From Cristatella mucedo (lineage: Eukaryota > Bryozoa > Phylactolaemata > Cristatellidae): 20,000 nt of DNA. The stretch's first letter is position 1, and the number at the start of each line of letters is the position of its first letter. Location: positions 1,557,501 to 1,577,500 of the forward strand of contig WPIO01000024.1 in the NCBI GenBank assembly GCA_009760855.2, written 5' to 3'. A program made the translations under genes and the position numbers. Positions 19,489 to 20,000 of this stretch are shown here, piece after piece. The notes beneath the pieces were generated by a model. That model saw only the letters and a program-made list of their open reading frames with translations. It made no database searches and was not told the DNA's origin.

Positions 19489-19545
19489 CGATAGTCACAA
19501 TCCAGCGATCTGCCTAGCAGGCAGATCGCTGGATCGTGACTATCG
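19489..19545. repeat. 57-bp near-perfect palindrome
   Basis: Arms of 27 bases separated by a 3-base loop (agc). The arm cgatagtcac, a, atccagcgatctgcct is repeated in inverted order with a single mismatch, at 19499. It could extrude a cruciform or form a strong RNA hairpin. It has no U-run and is not a terminator candidate. Confidence 0.93.
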
Positions 19546-19640
19546 ATCATATCTTCCATCTATCATCGATCATATCTTCCATCTATCATCGATCATATCT
19601 TCCATCTATGACTAGATCGTGACCTCGATCATATCTTCCC
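19544..19640. repeat. 23-bp tandem repeat beside the palindrome
   Basis: Unit cgatcatatcttccatctat plus three bases, at 19544-19566, 19567-19589 and 19590-19612 (last bases changed), then a partial fourth unit from 19625. A second copy of the palindrome core, cctagcaggcagatcacg, follows at 19639-19656, so palindrome and repeat have been duplicated together. Confidence 0.9.
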
Positions 19641-19656
19641 TAGCAGGCAGATCACG

Positions 19657-20000
19657 CTACGGCTAGTGCTCGATACCAGCAGCTGTCGGAGGAGGTCGTC
19701 GAATGAGCTGCTCTACTGCGAGTGCACGATTCATTCCATTAGCTGACGCGCTCTTAACTGCTGCCGCGCTCCGCTCTTGTCGGCGCACGTGCGTGTATCG
19801 TGCGGCGTCTGTGACTCGTCAGCTGCGCTTCAAGCCGCCAGCTTTGCCGTTATTCGTCATGCGTTGGGAAGGACTAGTACCGTCACGTGCGCCGCTTTTT
19901 GTGGCCTCGAAATATCAATTCCGGCGCCCCTACGGCGCATTCGTAAAAAGAAGCAAGCACACATTTCTCGCGGTTGCATGCGAGCTTTGCGTAAGCTCAA
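19657..20000. other. GC-rich DNA, no gene recognised
   Basis: CpG-containing sequence with no open frame of useful length and no identifiable repeat. It could be regulatory DNA of a gene beyond the window edge; nothing here proves that. Confidence 0.4.

Overview
This is animal nuclear DNA made mostly of decayed transposable elements. One good host exon is visible, on the minus strand near the left edge: a 185-codon exon with an I-set immunoglobulin domain of the titin/palladin/UNC-89 kind and clear splice sites. There are no operons and no bacterial-type genes. There are very long dinucleotide microsatellites, tRNA-derived SINEs, CR1/L2-type LINE fragments, three hAT-type DNA elements and a pogo/Tigger relic. 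The species cannot be named from the sequence. The repeat mix fits an invertebrate, but a vertebrate is not excluded.

Layout. 1-2036: unique DNA with the Ig exon at 758-1313(-). 2038-2480: 3' end of a LINE (family I, minus). 3090-4144: microsatellite cluster enclosing a LINE family II fragment. 4380-4860: GC-rich unique DNA. 5157-5190: (GA)n. 5536-5963: two SINEs. 6180-7130: LINE family II, minus, followed by a SINE. 7970-8395: degenerate minisatellite of about 33 bp. 8536-9018: LINE family I pieces, minus. 9103-9827: Tigger relic, with a MITE-like element at 9828-10142. 10600-14626: a plus-strand LINE family I copy interrupted by a 2189-bp hAT transposon (12113-14301) with terminal inverted repeats and an 8-bp target duplication. 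14876-15435: LINE 3' tails and a SINE. 15436-16050: GC-rich DNA with short direct repeats. 16052-17494: relic of a second hAT transposase (ZMYM1-like), minus, split by a SINE. 17858-18048: a MITE strongly resembling the SPIN family of hAT elements. 18057-19265: LINE family II, minus, followed by a SINE. 19489-19640: palindrome plus 23-bp tandem repeat. 19640-20000: GC-rich DNA without a recognised gene.

How the parts relate. LINE family I and the type-A SINEs end in the same 3' stem-loop, so the LINE machinery probably mobilised the SINE. Nested insertions give relative ages: the LINE at 10600 predates the BED-finger hAT, and the ZMYM1-like hAT predates the type-B SINE within it. Every reverse transcriptase and transposase reading frame seen here is broken. 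I found no evidence of a new multi-gene system. The most notable item is the SPIN-like MITE, because that family is known for horizontal transfer between animals.
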